Position numbers and translations under genes: made by a program. Positions 33,661-42,395 of a stretch of 64,000 nt of DNA are shown one piece after another (positions within the stretch are counted from its first letter, which is position 1; each line of letters begins with the position of its first letter). The stretch spans positions 62,001 to 126,000 of the forward strand of contig NZ_JAFZ01000003.1 in assembly GCF_000526395.1 (NCBI RefSeq), read 5' to 3'. This stretch comes from Aminobacterium mobile DSM 12262. GTDB taxonomy: Bacteria; Synergistota; Synergistia; Synergistales; Aminobacteriaceae. The notes under the pieces were generated by a model that was not told the origin of the DNA, made no database searches, and saw only the letters and a program-made list of their open reading frames with translations.

Positions 33661-34096
33661 TGTTCAGCTTATAACCATTGGCCTTGGAATTGTCCTTGGC
33701 ATGATTTTCTATCATAGAACAGGCCGTTCTTGCGGCGGCATTATTACCCCCGGAATCCTTGCGTTGCAGATTCATGATCCTCATGGGGTGGCCTGGGCTG
33801 TGGGGACGGCTATTCTCCTTTCCTTGATTTTGGAAGGAGTGGTACGATATACAGGCATATATGGGCGGCAGAGGATAGCTACTGCCATGATTATGGCTTT
33901 AGGAGCCAAACTTTTTTTAGATTATCTTTTCCCTGCCTCATCTCTCTGGTTGGGATGGGTTATTCCGGGGCTTATGGCCGCAGATATGCAGAGGCAGGGG
34001 ATTGGGGATACGTTGATAGGTACCGTTATCGTCACTATCGTTACGGCGATGACTCTTGAGAGTGTGGTCTTTCTAGGCCAGATATTAGGTGCTTAA
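33653..34096 (+). CDS. pgsC: Poly-gamma-glutamate biosynthesis membrane protein PgsC/CapC-like
   Basis: 147 residues from ATG 33653 (AAGGTGAAG upstream; the open frame extends 24 bp further up, into pgsB). Five hydrophobic segments; GLGIVLGMIFYHRTGRSCGGIITPG near the N-terminus is the typical PgsC start region (cited as residues 8-32), and LIGTVIVTIVTAMTLESVVFLG forms the final helix. PgsC forms a membrane complex with PgsB. Overlap with pgsB and the 1-bp gap to the next gene indicate one translational unit. Confidence 0.88.
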   Translation: MHNVQLITIGLGIVLGMIFYHRTGRSCGGIITPGILALQIHDPHGVAWAVGTAILLSLILEGVVRYTGIYGRQRIATAMIMALGAKLFLDYLFPASSLWLGWVIPGLMAADMQRQGIGDTLIGTVIVTIVTAMTLESVVFLGQILGA

Positions 34097-34097
34097 A

Positions 34098-35186
34098 ATG
34101 GGATATTCACAATACGACGACATTAAGGATTATCAGCAGCGCTATCATCGTTTTATATGGAAGAATCGTCTGCTTCTCTCTTTTCTTGCAATTGTCCTAC
34201 TGTTTCTATGGTTTTTCCCTCGGCAACAGGGGCTTTCCATTGAAGAGAAGAAAGTATGGGAGCGCGTTCGTCAGGCTGAGCTGCATTTATGGCAGTGGCG
34301 CGAAGATCTTCATATAGGAGCAGGAGGAGCTGATCCGTGGCAGCTCGGTCTTATTGGCTTGGAATGGAGTCCCTTAACGACGACCCTCGGAAGCTTAGAG
34401 GCGAAACGAACAGCGTGCCAACCAAGTTGGTCTGCTATTTTTCTCAGGGAATTTCATCGGCTAGGTCTCAAGAAAGGAGATAGGATTGCTATCTTTTCTT
34501 CCTCCTCTTTTCCAGGCTTGTTGCTTAATGTTTTAGAGGCTGCAGAACATGGCGGTTTCCAGATCGCTCTCGTAGTATCGCTGGGAGCCTCTACATGGGG
34601 GGCGAATGTGCCGGAAGCTCCTTGGCCTGTAATGGCTTCAGAGCTTCGAAGGGTAGGCCTTTTGCATAGCAAGGCTCAATATTATACCCTTGGTGGCAAT
34701 GATGAAAATGGCGGTGGTATAGCACCTGAAGGAATAGCCATTATGGAGAGGGCTGCAGCAGAAGAAGGCGTTCCCATTCTTCGTGGAAAAGATCTGCAGG
34801 AAATGATAGATCAAAAGATAAGGCTTGTGCGAAATTTTTCTCCTAAACTTGTTGTGAGCATTGGGGGATCCCATGCCAATATGGGAGAGGATGAAGAAAT
34901 TCTTTCTTTACCTGGAGGGCTTCATCTTCCAACATCCTCTAATCATGGCGGGGATGGGCTTATAGGGAAAGCTCTGAGAGAGGGGTATCCTGTCCTTCAT
35001 CTTTTAAATTTAAAAGATCTCAGCTTGAAATATGGCATTCCTTATAACGTACAACCTTCACAACAGCTTTCATCAAGCATCGGTTGGAAGTTTTCTTTAT
35101 TGGGCATAATCCTATTTATGGGTGTTCTAGCGGTTTATAAACGGTGGCAAATAAGCGACGACAGTGTGGGAGGAGTAAAGGATTGA
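34098..35186 (+). CDS. Poly-gamma-glutamate system protein (PgsW-like)
   Basis: 362 residues from ATG 34098 (TAGGTG upstream). One membrane helix near the N-terminus (LLLSFLAIVLLFLWFF, about 24-39), a large soluble region that should be outside the inner membrane, and a second helix near the C-terminus (about 326-346). LGLKKGDRIAIFSSSSFPGLLLN and LGASTWGANVPEAPW match the family found with PgsB/PgsC when PgsA is absent. It may take the transport or amidase role of PgsA. Assignment rests on recollection of the family plus gene order. Its stop overlaps the response-regulator start (TTGA). Confidence 0.75.
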   Translation: MGYSQYDDIKDYQQRYHRFIWKNRLLLSFLAIVLLFLWFFPRQQGLSIEEKKVWERVRQAELHLWQWREDLHIGAGGADPWQLGLIGLEWSPLTTTLGSLEAKRTACQPSWSAIFLREFHRLGLKKGDRIAIFSSSSFPGLLLNVLEAAEHGGFQIALVVSLGASTWGANVPEAPWPVMASELRRVGLLHSKAQYYTLGGNDENGGGIAPEGIAIMERAAAEEGVPILRGKDLQEMIDQKIRLVRNFSPKLVVSIGGSHANMGEDEEILSLPGGLHLPTSSNHGGDGLIGKALREGYPVLHLLNLKDLSLKYGIPYNVQPSQQLSSSIGWKFSLLGIILFMGVLAVYKRWQISDDSVGGVKD

Positions 35187-35812
35187 CGACTCTTCATATA
35201 GGCGTTATAGATGATGATCGAAATGTTCTTTACCAGCTGGAAAAAATGGCGGAGGAAGAAGATTGGCGTTTCTTTTCTACTGTGGAACCTGAGGAAGCAT
35301 TAGGTTGGGTGAAGGATGATGAAGTAGATCTTCTGTTGATGGATGTTTGGTTGCCGGTGGCCAGTGGCTTGCAGCTTATTCGAAAAGCCAGGGGATTGTC
35401 AGAAAAAGTAGTTCTTATTGGCCTTTCAGAAATGGATAAGGAAAACGTGGCTTCTCGCCTCCTCTTGGCGGGGGCCGATGATTTTATTTTGAAACCCCTT
35501 AGGATGCCAGACTTTCGTGCGCGCCTTCGGCTCCACGAAAAGTTGGTAAATTACAGGGATCAACTGAATTGGGATATTCGTAAAAAAGGTATTAGCATAG
35601 ATACGATGCGAGAAATTATCTATTGCGTTAAAAGGCATAAGGGGCCTATGGATTGTGATGCGGTTGCGGCTGCAAGCGGACTTGCGTATGTAACAGCTCA
35701 TCGATATCTTGACTTCCTGGCGGATCGAGGAATGGTTGTACGATTAACAGCTTCTCCAGATGGCCGTCCAGGGCGCCCTAAAACTTTTTATGAATGGAAG
35801 GGGGGGCTTTAA
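35183..35812 (+). CDS. Response regulator, CitB/DcuR-like (REC plus HTH)
   Basis: 209 residues from TTG 35183, chosen because GGAGGAG lies 7 nt upstream and because an upstream open stretch lies in the previous gene. The REC domain has the acidic cluster IDDD (residues 9-12), phospho-acceptor Asp in LLLMDVWLP (about 56) and Lys in ILKPL (about 107). The C-terminal HTH (about 150-195) contains AAASGLAYVTAHRYLDFLADRG. CitB/DcuR-type regulators work with dicarboxylate-sensing kinases, but no kinase is in this window. Embedded between pgsW- and larA-like genes, it probably governs this operon or a distant target. Confidence 0.85.
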   Translation: MTTLHIGVIDDDRNVLYQLEKMAEEEDWRFFSTVEPEEALGWVKDDEVDLLLMDVWLPVASGLQLIRKARGLSEKVVLIGLSEMDKENVASRLLLAGADDFILKPLRMPDFRARLRLHEKLVNYRDQLNWDIRKKGISIDTMREIIYCVKRHKGPMDCDAVAAASGLAYVTAHRYLDFLADRGMVVRLTASPDGRPGRPKTFYEWKGGL

Positions 35813-35817
35813 AACAT

Positions 35818-37089
35818 ATGAAGTCCAACATATCCTTAGCTTTAGGTCGAAGGAAAATAAAAATTTCTTTAGATAGAGCAGTATTGAGCGGAGTACAAAG
35901 TAAAAACAAGCCCCTTCCTAACTCTCCTGAAAATGCATTGAGCTCTCCTTATGAAAGCCCTTCTTTGCGAGAGATGCTTCGTTATGTAAAAGACATAACG
36001 GTTGTTGTTCCCGACGCTACTCGATCGTGGGAACAAGTCCCCCTTATGGCCCAAGCTATACGACGAGAAATTAGATCTGGCGGACGTTTTCCCGTGACAT
36101 GGGTTATAGGTGGAGGTCAGCATCGTTTGCCCACAAGGGAAGAGACGGAAATGCTTCTTGAAGATATTCCTCTTGCTGGCGATGTGGTTTCGCCCCATGA
36201 TAGTTTAAAGGGTATCGATACAGGAGAAAAAACCAGTCGCGGTACGCCGGTTATTCTTCATGAGGCTGTGGCTCAAGCAGATAGTCTTATCCTTCTGGGG
36301 GGAATAGTACATCATGATCTCGCAGGTTTTAGTGGGGGACGAAAATCTCTCTTGCCAGGTGTATCTGACGGCATCTCTATTCAACATAACCATAGCCTGT
36401 GTCTGGAAGGGGAGACTTTTGCTTCGGGTGTAGAATGTGGGCGATTGGAAGGTAACCCTGTGGCAGAAGATATGGCTGAATATGAAGAACTTGTTCTTCG
36501 GACGCGGAAAGGTTTTCTGCTCAATGTTATTCCAGATAGTTCTGGTTCCCCTTATTGTTACATAGCAGGACATCCAATTCGTGCCTGGCGCTACGGAACG
36601 GAGATAGCCTCATTGCTTCAAACGTTGTGGATTCAGGAATCAGTTCCATTAGTACTCGTTTCCTGTGGAGGATATCCTTACGATATTGATCTTTATCAGG
36701 CGACAAAATCTATTTCTGCTGTATTGCAAGCCCTTGCCCCGGGAGGTGGAATTCTTCTTTGTGCAGGTTTGGAAGATGGGGCTGGTCCTGGTACTTTCGC
36801 TCAGTCTCTTGCCCTTGCTATGGAAGCTCCGGAATTGGCCATGTCCGAACTGTCAAAAAATTTTACTATACCGGCTTTTATCGCGTCAAAGGTTGTTTTT
36901 GATCTGAAAGGCCATCCAGCAGCTCTCATGACTGAAAAGCCGGGACTTCCCTTCCCTGGGGAAACTTTCTTGAATTCAGCCGAGGCCATATCATGGCTTA
37001 ATAAATATATTCCTAAAGGCCCAGCTTTATGTGTTGAGGCAGGTAATTGTGTAGTTGTAAAAAAGAATATAAAGGGGGACGGACTATAG
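35818..37089 (+). CDS. larA: LarA-family nickel-pincer-dependent racemase/epimerase
   Basis: 423 residues from ATG 35818; GGAAGGGGGGG upstream favours it over an in-frame ATG at 35794. All key LarA residues are visible: PDATR (65-69), GGGQHR (98-103; catalytic His102), HHDLAGFSGGRKSLLPG (165-181; His166 and the pincer-bearing Lys176), and IQHNH (188-192; nickel His). Known members racemise lactate or other 2-hydroxy acids using the nickel-pincer cofactor made by LarB, LarC and LarE, none of which is in the window. Association with poly-gamma-glutamate genes is unusual and the substrate may not be lactate. Confidence 0.88.
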   Translation: MKSNISLALGRRKIKISLDRAVLSGVQSKNKPLPNSPENALSSPYESPSLREMLRYVKDITVVVPDATRSWEQVPLMAQAIRREIRSGGRFPVTWVIGGGQHRLPTREETEMLLEDIPLAGDVVSPHDSLKGIDTGEKTSRGTPVILHEAVAQADSLILLGGIVHHDLAGFSGGRKSLLPGVSDGISIQHNHSLCLEGETFASGVECGRLEGNPVAEDMAEYEELVLRTRKGFLLNVIPDSSGSPYCYIAGHPIRAWRYGTEIASLLQTLWIQESVPLVLVSCGGYPYDIDLYQATKSISAVLQALAPGGGILLCAGLEDGAGPGTFAQSLALAMEAPELAMSELSKNFTIPAFIASKVVFDLKGHPAALMTEKPGLPFPGETFLNSAEAISWLNKYIPKGPALCVEAGNCVVVKKNIKGDGL

Positions 37090-37106
37090 ATAGGTCCTCC
37101 CCCTTT
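37071..37106. terminator. Terminator overlapping the end of larA
   Basis: AAAGGGGGA (37071-37079) and TCCCCCTTT (37098-37106), 9 bp, with GGAC/GGTCC complementarity inside and AATGATTTT after. It overlaps the larA stop and probably ends the convergent binding-protein transcript as well. Confidence 0.65.
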
Positions 37107-37138
37107 AATGATTTTGTTTAATTCTAGAGATGGAATTT

Positions 37139-37894
37139 TTAGTTATTAAACCATTTATTTTGTAGGTCTTGAAGTTCTCCAGAATCTATTATTTCCTGTA
37201 GTGCCTTGTTAACAGCATTGAGAAAATCTTTTTCTTCTAAATGAATAGCCATAGCCTTGCCTGCGCCAGTAATTTCTTGCTTGAATGCGACGGCTATTTC
37301 TCCTTCAAAATCCCTTTGCTCCAAAAATTTTTTCGCAACAGGAATGTCCATGAGAGAAGCGTCTGCCCTGCCGAGTATTACTTCTCGCACGCAGTCGTCA
37401 AACTTCTGAAAGGTCTTTACCGCCGCTCCTTCTATAGATCGGGAGAAAGATTCCTGAACTGTCCCCAGCTGTACCGCAATAGTTTTCCCCTTCATGTCGT
37501 TGAGTTCTTTCATCGAATTGTTCTTAGCCTGTACAATAAAGGCACTCATGGAGATTTCATAAGGAGTAGAGAAAGCGACTCGCTTAGCCCGTTCAGGTGT
37601 AGCGCTCATCCCTGCGGCAACAATATGAATTTTCTTTGCCAAAAGAGAGGGGATAAGGCTGTCAAAAGGCATGTCTGCCCATTCAAGCTTTTTCCCGAGC
37701 TTTCTGGCGATAGTCTCCATAAGTTCAATATCGAAACCTTGCAGGTTATTTTTTTCGTCGCGAAACTCGTAAGGGGGATAAGTACTCTCGGTCCCTACTA
37801 TAATTGTATTGCTACCCAATACTGCAGCAGAGGCAAGAAAAGGAAAACACAAAAACAGAAGAGTTACAGCGAGAAATACGGAAATTTGTTTCAT
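37139..37894 (-). CDS. Amino acid ABC transporter substrate-binding protein (family 3)
   Basis: 251 residues with a signal peptide (MKQISVFLAVTLLFLCFPFLASAA). The mature part starts GSNTIIVGTESTYPPYEF, then LQGFDIELMETIARKLGKK, the signature of family 3 polar amino acid binding proteins, with WADMPFDSLIPSLLAKKI and MSATPERAKRVAFSTPY. It binds an amino acid in the periplasm; no cognate permease or ATPase gene is nearby, so it is an orphan or works with a system elsewhere. Ribosome site GGAGGTG upstream of ATG 37894. Convergent with larA. Confidence 0.93.
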   Translation of the reverse strand: MKQISVFLAVTLLFLCFPFLASAAVLGSNTIIVGTESTYPPYEFRDEKNNLQGFDIELMETIARKLGKKLEWADMPFDSLIPSLLAKKIHIVAAGMSATPERAKRVAFSTPYEISMSAFIVQAKNNSMKELNDMKGKTIAVQLGTVQESFSRSIEGAAVKTFQKFDDCVREVILGRADASLMDIPVAKKFLEQRDFEGEIAVAFKQEITGAGKAMAIHLEEKDFLNAVNKALQEIIDSGELQDLQNKWFNN

Positions 37895-38023
37895 TATATA
37901 CGCACCTCCATGGTAAACAATTGTTTATTTATGATATAGGATATGCCTTAAAGTTTATAATGAAATGCTAACAGAATTATTTTTCATGTCAAGAGTAAGA
38001 TATTATTACAATGAGGTGATGAC

Positions 38024-39220
38024 ATGTATTGGGAGTCTCTTTTTAACCACCGAGCATTGCGACTACAACCATCTATCATCCAGGAAATGATGGCGTTTGC
38101 TTCTCGTCCAGGTGTCATTTCTTTTGCGGCAGGACAACCTTCTGAAGATTTGTACCCGACAGAGGCCATTGCTGAAGGGCTGAAGTTTTCATTATCGGAA
38201 CCTTTTGTTCTAGCCTATCCGAATACAGCAGGGGATACTTCTTTGCGAGAGTGGATTTCAGTATGGATGGCGAAAGAGGGTCTGTCCTCAGGGGAAAAAG
38301 GGGGGAAAAACATTCTCCTTACAACTGGTTCACAGCAGGGGCTTAATATCCTTTCCCAACTTTTTTTGCAAGAAGGGGATGGAGTTATAGTCGAAAATCC
38401 GTCATATCCTGAGGCAATGTTGACATTTGCCAAGGAAGGTGCCAGATTTTTCCCGGTCTCTCTCGATGAAGAAGGACCGATCCCAGAAGAATTAGAGACT
38501 CTCTTATCTCAAGAAAAAATTCGTTTCTTCTACACGATTCCTACTTTCCAAAATCCATCAGGGCGCAGCACCTCTGCAGCGAGGAAAAAAATAATTCTTG
38601 AGGTGTTGAAGAGACATAATGTTTTTGTTGTAGAGGATGACCCCTATCGTCAATTATGGTTTGATGAGGAACCTGCGTGTACATATTTAAGTATGGCTGA
38701 AAAAGAGAATCATGTTGTGTATTTAGGTAGCTTTTCAAAAATTATTGCTCCTGGTCTTCGATGTGGCTGGATGGTGCTTCCCCCTGAAGTTATGGAAAAA
38801 GCTGTGTATTTACGATTGACCTTAGAACTAGGAGTGTCCGCTCTTTTGCAGAAAACCGTATTATATGTTGTGTCGCAAGAAAAATTTTTACATCATATGC
38901 GCAGAATCAGAGCTGTATATGCTCAGCGCCGTCATGCTATGGCTTCAGCGGTGGAAGAATATTTGAATCCTCTAGGCTTTAAAAGTGTTGTTCCCAAGGG
39001 TGGTTTTTTCTTTTGGGGTGAGCTCCCTGGGGTGAATGGCGTGGATCTTTCATATTTGGCAGCGGCTAAACATAAAGTGGCTGTTATTCCTGGGGAAATA
39101 TTTTTCTCCAAACCTGAAGAGGGACGTTTCTGGATGCGTCTCTCTTTTGCCAAGGTGGGAGAGGAGAAAATTATAGATGGAGTGAAACGTTTGTCTTGTG
39201 CAATTCAGGAATTTATATGA
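38024..39220 (+). CDS. Class I/II PLP-dependent aminotransferase (2-aminoadipate/MocR-like group)
   Basis: 398 residues. SFAAGQPSEDLYPTEAI at the start, TTGSQQGLNIL, ENPSYPEAM, IPTFQNPSGRS, VEDDPYRQLWFDEEP, and the PLP lysine in YLGSFSKIIAPGLRCGWM (about residues 235-252) place it with LysN/aminoadipate and aromatic/multisubstrate aminotransferases. It lacks the GntR HTH domain of full MocR regulators. It has GAGGTGATGAC before ATG 38024. It immediately precedes the lysine-regulated lysA transcript, so lysine or diaminopimelate metabolism is possible, but the gene has a separate transcript start region and its substrate is uncertain. Confidence 0.88.
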   Translation: MYWESLFNHRALRLQPSIIQEMMAFASRPGVISFAAGQPSEDLYPTEAIAEGLKFSLSEPFVLAYPNTAGDTSLREWISVWMAKEGLSSGEKGGKNILLTTGSQQGLNILSQLFLQEGDGVIVENPSYPEAMLTFAKEGARFFPVSLDEEGPIPEELETLLSQEKIRFFYTIPTFQNPSGRSTSAARKKIILEVLKRHNVFVVEDDPYRQLWFDEEPACTYLSMAEKENHVVYLGSFSKIIAPGLRCGWMVLPPEVMEKAVYLRLTLELGVSALLQKTVLYVVSQEKFLHHMRRIRAVYAQRRHAMASAVEEYLNPLGFKSVVPKGGFFFWGELPGVNGVDLSYLAAAKHKVAVIPGEIFFSKPEEGRFWMRLSFAKVGEEKIIDGVKRLSCAIQEFI

Positions 39221-39239
39221 AAATTTAGTTTTTATTATG

Positions 39240-39268
39240 TTGACGGAGTAATGGGTGTCCGTTATAAT
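39240..39268 (+). promoter_or_regulatory. Consensus promoter of the lysA T-box transcript
   Basis: TTGACG (39240-39245), 17-bp spacer, TATAAT (39263-39268): nearly perfect sigma-70-type sequence. Transcription should begin near 39275, just before the T-box leader. Confidence 0.8.
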
Positions 39269-39274
39269 ACCTCC

Positions 39275-39557
39275 AAATATTTTAAGCAATGGCGATGAAG
39301 CAGGGCGCAGAATCGACGTAAAAGTGATACCAGGGATGAACATTCAGAGACTGAGAGATGTTCTTATCACGGTCGGGAAGCTTAAAACCTGCAGAGCTGA
39401 AGCGGAAAGAGAAAGCGAAAATAAAAACTTGGAGTACGCTTCCGGGTTGTCTCCGTTATCAGACGAGAGAGGGGTATTCGTTGTTTGAGAATATCCAAGC
39501 AGGGTGGTACCGCGAGCATAAGCAGCTCGTCCCTTCGGGGACGGGCTGCTTTTTTTA
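39275..39557 (+). ncRNA. T-box leader (tRNA-sensing riboswitch) of lysA, probable lysine specificity
   Basis: The T-box itself is unmistakable: AGGGTGGTACCGCG at 39501-39514, which pairs with the NCCA end of uncharged tRNA. Upstream, GCGATGAAGC near 39291-39300 resembles the base of stem I, and AAAACTTGGAGTACGC at 39424-39439 resembles the specifier region. There an AAA triplet (39424-39426), a lysine codon, is followed by AC as in known leaders. The exact specifier was not derived by folding. A terminator follows. When lysyl-tRNA is uncharged, the antiterminator should form and lysA with its downstream transporters be transcribed. Confidence 0.9.
39521..39556 (+). terminator. Regulated terminator of the lysA T-box
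   Basis: AGCAGCTCGTCCC (39521-39533), loop TTCG, GGGACGGGCTGCT (39538-39550), then TTTTTTAT. A 13-bp stem with one G-U pair; its left arm lies just after the T-box, so the antiterminator competes with it. Confidence 0.9.
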
Positions 39558-39572
39558 TGAGGAGGAACAGAG

Positions 39573-40871
39573 ATGTTTGCTGAGGAGAAACATTTTGTTT
39601 TTGATGGGTGCGATACGGTGGAGCTTGCAGACACTTTCGGAACGCCGCTTTATGTCGTATCAGAAACGGCGATTCGAGAGCGATGCTGTGAAATTAAAAG
39701 AGATTTTCTCGATAAATATCCTGGGACGAGGGCCGTTTACGCGAGCAAGGCCTTTTTAACTCTTACGATGGCCAGAATTATTGCCAGTGAAGGGTTAGGT
39801 CTTGATGTGGTTTCCGGCGGAGAAATATATACAGCTTATAAAGCAGGGTTCCCTATGGAGAAAACAATATTTCATGGGAACAACAAAACTCAGGAAGAGC
39901 TTGTACTAGCCATGCAGACAGGGGTAGGTAGAATAGTTGTGGATAGTGAATCAGAACTTGAGCTTGTTGAAAAAACTGCAAGAACCATAGACGTACGACC
40001 AGCTCTTCTTTTTAGAATAGCTCCAGGCGTAGATGCTGAAACCCATCAATATATAGCTACAGGGCATTCTACGTCTAAATTTGGCTTCTCTTTAAATGAC
40101 TCCTCTTTGGAACAACTTGTTCGGCGTGTAATGGATTCAGACCATATGGTTCTGAAAGGGTTCCATTTTCATGTGGGGTCACAACTTCAAAGCAATCGGT
40201 CACACCTCTTGGCGGTAGATGTCTTGGTCCATTGGATGGGGGCCCTTTCTCGAAATATAGGGTTTGTTACAGAGGAGTTGAACATAGGGGGAGGTTTTGG
40301 CGTTCCACAGCAACCTGATGAGGGAAGAAAGCCCCTTGCCTATTTTACAGATTCCATAATGACCAGAATTCGAGAGGAATCAGAAAAAGAGGGTATTTCT
40401 CTCCCCTCCGTGCTTATTGAGCCCGGGCGATGGGTTGTATCGGAAGCTGGAATTACTCTTTATCGCGTAGGGAGCATAAAAGAGATCCCGGGAGCTATGA
40501 CATACGTAGGAATTGACGGTGGTATGACGGATAATCCAAGACCAGAACTGTATGGAGCTCAGTATTGGGGAGTTTTGGCAAATAAAATGGGAGAACCGGC
40601 AGTAAAGCAGGTAACCGTAGTGGGTAAATGCTGTGAGTCCGGCGATGTGCTGATGCGAGACGTTATGGTACCTGACTCTATCAGGAGAGGAGATGTTCTG
40701 GCAGTCTTTAATACAGGTGCTTATACCTTCTCTATGGCGAGTAACTATAATCGTTTGCCTCGTCCAGCAGTGGTCCTTGTTCATGAAGGAGAAGCTCATG
40801 CTATTGTAAAGCGTCAAAGCTACGACGATCTTCTTCGAGGGGAAGAAATTCCTGAACACTTGCGCTCTTAG
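39573..40871 (+). CDS. lysA: Diaminopimelate decarboxylase
   Basis: 432 residues, GAGGAGG about 9 nt before ATG 39573. Landmarks: TFGTPLYVVSE (about 21-31), the PLP lysine in AVYASKAFLT (about 53-62), HGNNKT, FHFHVGSQ (about 196-203), LNIGGGFGV, EPGRWVVSEAG, and the late active-site Cys in GKCCESGDVL. It decarboxylates meso-diaminopimelate to lysine, the final step of lysine synthesis. Regulated by the T-box leader upstream. It is the first gene of lysA-yfcC-nhaC, which ends at a terminator before dapF, the gene for the preceding pathway step. Confidence 0.96.
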   Translation: MFAEEKHFVFDGCDTVELADTFGTPLYVVSETAIRERCCEIKRDFLDKYPGTRAVYASKAFLTLTMARIIASEGLGLDVVSGGEIYTAYKAGFPMEKTIFHGNNKTQEELVLAMQTGVGRIVVDSESELELVEKTARTIDVRPALLFRIAPGVDAETHQYIATGHSTSKFGFSLNDSSLEQLVRRVMDSDHMVLKGFHFHVGSQLQSNRSHLLAVDVLVHWMGALSRNIGFVTEELNIGGGFGVPQQPDEGRKPLAYFTDSIMTRIREESEKEGISLPSVLIEPGRWVVSEAGITLYRVGSIKEIPGAMTYVGIDGGMTDNPRPELYGAQYWGVLANKMGEPAVKQVTVVGKCCESGDVLMRDVMVPDSIRRGDVLAVFNTGAYTFSMASNYNRLPRPAVVLVHEGEAHAIVKRQSYDDLLRGEEIPEHLRS

Positions 40872-40912
40872 TTTCTACATATTTCACTTTGGACAGAGAA
40901 AGGATGGACATA

Positions 40913-42352
40913 ATGAGTTATAAGGAAGAAGTTTCGACGAGCTCAACATTGCCCGGAGAAAAAAAGAAATTCAAATTGCCCCATGTTTTTGTGCTGCTCT
41001 TTTTAATGATTTGTTTTGCTGCTTTTCTTACCCATATTTTGCCAGCTGGGCAGTTTGATCGCCAAGCTCTCGAAATTGGACCTAACCAGGTGAGGCAGGT
41101 TCTTGTCCCTGGAAGTTATCACACAGTGGAGGCTTCTCCTGTCGGACCTTTTGAAACCATGATTTCCATTTATAAAGGCATGGTCGCTGCGGCAGATATT
41201 ATCTTTTTAGTGTTTCTCCCGTATGCTTCTTTTTGCATTGTAGTAAAAACCGGGGCCATGAATAGTTTTGTTAGCTGGCTTCTACATATTACTAAGGGGA
41301 AAGACGTTCTTCTCATTCCTCTCTTTTCCATTGTTTTTAGTTTAGGCGCCTCGTTATTTGGCATGTTTTCCGAATTTTACGGTTTTATACCTCTTTTTGT
41401 AGGACTTGCTATTGCGCTTGGTTATGATGCGATGGTTGGTTTGGCTATTGTTGGGCTCTCTACAGGTATTGGTTTTGCTGCTTCTATGACAAACCCGTAT
41501 ACCGTTGGTATTGCTCAAAAAGTTTCAGAGGTTCCCCTTTTCTCGGGATTAGGGTTCCGTTTTTTTCACTGGGCTCTTTTTACAGCTATTGCTATTTGGT
41601 GGACCTTGCGATATGCCAGGAAAGTAAAAAGAGACCCTTCGACTAGTTTGGTGAACGGCACAAACTATGACCATGTCGCTATGAAACAGGAGGATATAGA
41701 AAATAGCTCTACATCGTGGAAAGATAGGGGCGTTTTGTCCATAGTGGCTGTGACTATGGTACTTCTTGTCTACGGGACATTAAAAAGGGGATGGGGGTTC
41801 AGTGAGCTGTGTGGACTTTTCCTATCTATGGGTATATTGAGCGGACTCACTGCTGGTTGGTCGCCTAATAGAATCGCTAAAGAGTATTCAAGCGCATGTA
41901 GTGATGTTGTAGGTGGCGCTTTTGTTGTAGGGTTGGCTAGGGGTGTCCTTGTTGTTTTGGCAGATGGGAACGTAATAGATACCGTTATTTACGGGTTATC
42001 TCTTCCTCTTTCCGGGCTCCCTCGTTTTATATCTGCCCAGGGGATGCTTGTAACTCAAACTTTGATCAATTTCTTTATTCCGTCGGGGTCAGGACAAGCT
42101 GCTACAACGATGCCTATTATGGCACCTTTAGCTGATATTTTAGGAGTAACACGCCAGACGGCTATTTTAGCCTTTCAGTATGGTGATGGTTTCTCTAATT
42201 TGCTTTTCCCTACGTCGGCTAATATTGTAATTATGTGTGGCATTGCCCATATTACGTTGGAGCAGTGGTGGAAATTCTTTATTCCTCTTTTTGGACTTTC
42301 CTACCTTGTACAGATGGGCCTCCTTGTTTTGGCGCAGTTGACTGGATATTAG
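40913..42352 (+). CDS. YfcC/ArcD-type membrane transporter, possible lysine carrier
   Basis: 479 residues from ATG 40913 (AAGGATGG upstream; an in-frame start 24 bp earlier lacks spacing). About 12 hydrophobic segments. FKLPHVFVLLFLMICFAAFLTHILPAGQFDR (start region, residues about 20-50) and late IPSGSGQAATTMPIMAPLAD are typical of the YfcC family of basic amino acid or C4-dicarboxylate carriers related to arginine/ornithine antiporters. It lies in the T-box controlled operon 41 bp after lysA, which points to lysine or diaminopimelate as substrate, though a basic amino acid exchanger is equally possible. Confidence 0.85.
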   Translation: MSYKEEVSTSSTLPGEKKKFKLPHVFVLLFLMICFAAFLTHILPAGQFDRQALEIGPNQVRQVLVPGSYHTVEASPVGPFETMISIYKGMVAAADIIFLVFLPYASFCIVVKTGAMNSFVSWLLHITKGKDVLLIPLFSIVFSLGASLFGMFSEFYGFIPLFVGLAIALGYDAMVGLAIVGLSTGIGFAASMTNPYTVGIAQKVSEVPLFSGLGFRFFHWALFTAIAIWWTLRYARKVKRDPSTSLVNGTNYDHVAMKQEDIENSSTSWKDRGVLSIVAVTMVLLVYGTLKRGWGFSELCGLFLSMGILSGLTAGWSPNRIAKEYSSACSDVVGGAFVVGLARGVLVVLADGNVIDTVIYGLSLPLSGLPRFISAQGMLVTQTLINFFIPSGSGQAATTMPIMAPLADILGVTRQTAILAFQYGDGFSNLLFPTSANIVIMCGIAHITLEQWWKFFIPLFGLSYLVQMGLLVLAQLTGY

Positions 42353-42395
42353 TAAGTTTAGGAGGTATTGGGGGAGTTTATTTTAAAAGGGAGTG

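Noticed and set aside
37241-37939. 232-codon plus-strand ORF opposite the amino acid binding protein
   Set aside because: Antisense to a clear periplasmic binding protein with signal peptide.
39275-39557. Lysine riboswitch (L-box) upstream of lysA
   Set aside because: The AGGGTGGTACCGCG motif followed by a terminator is diagnostic of a T-box instead.
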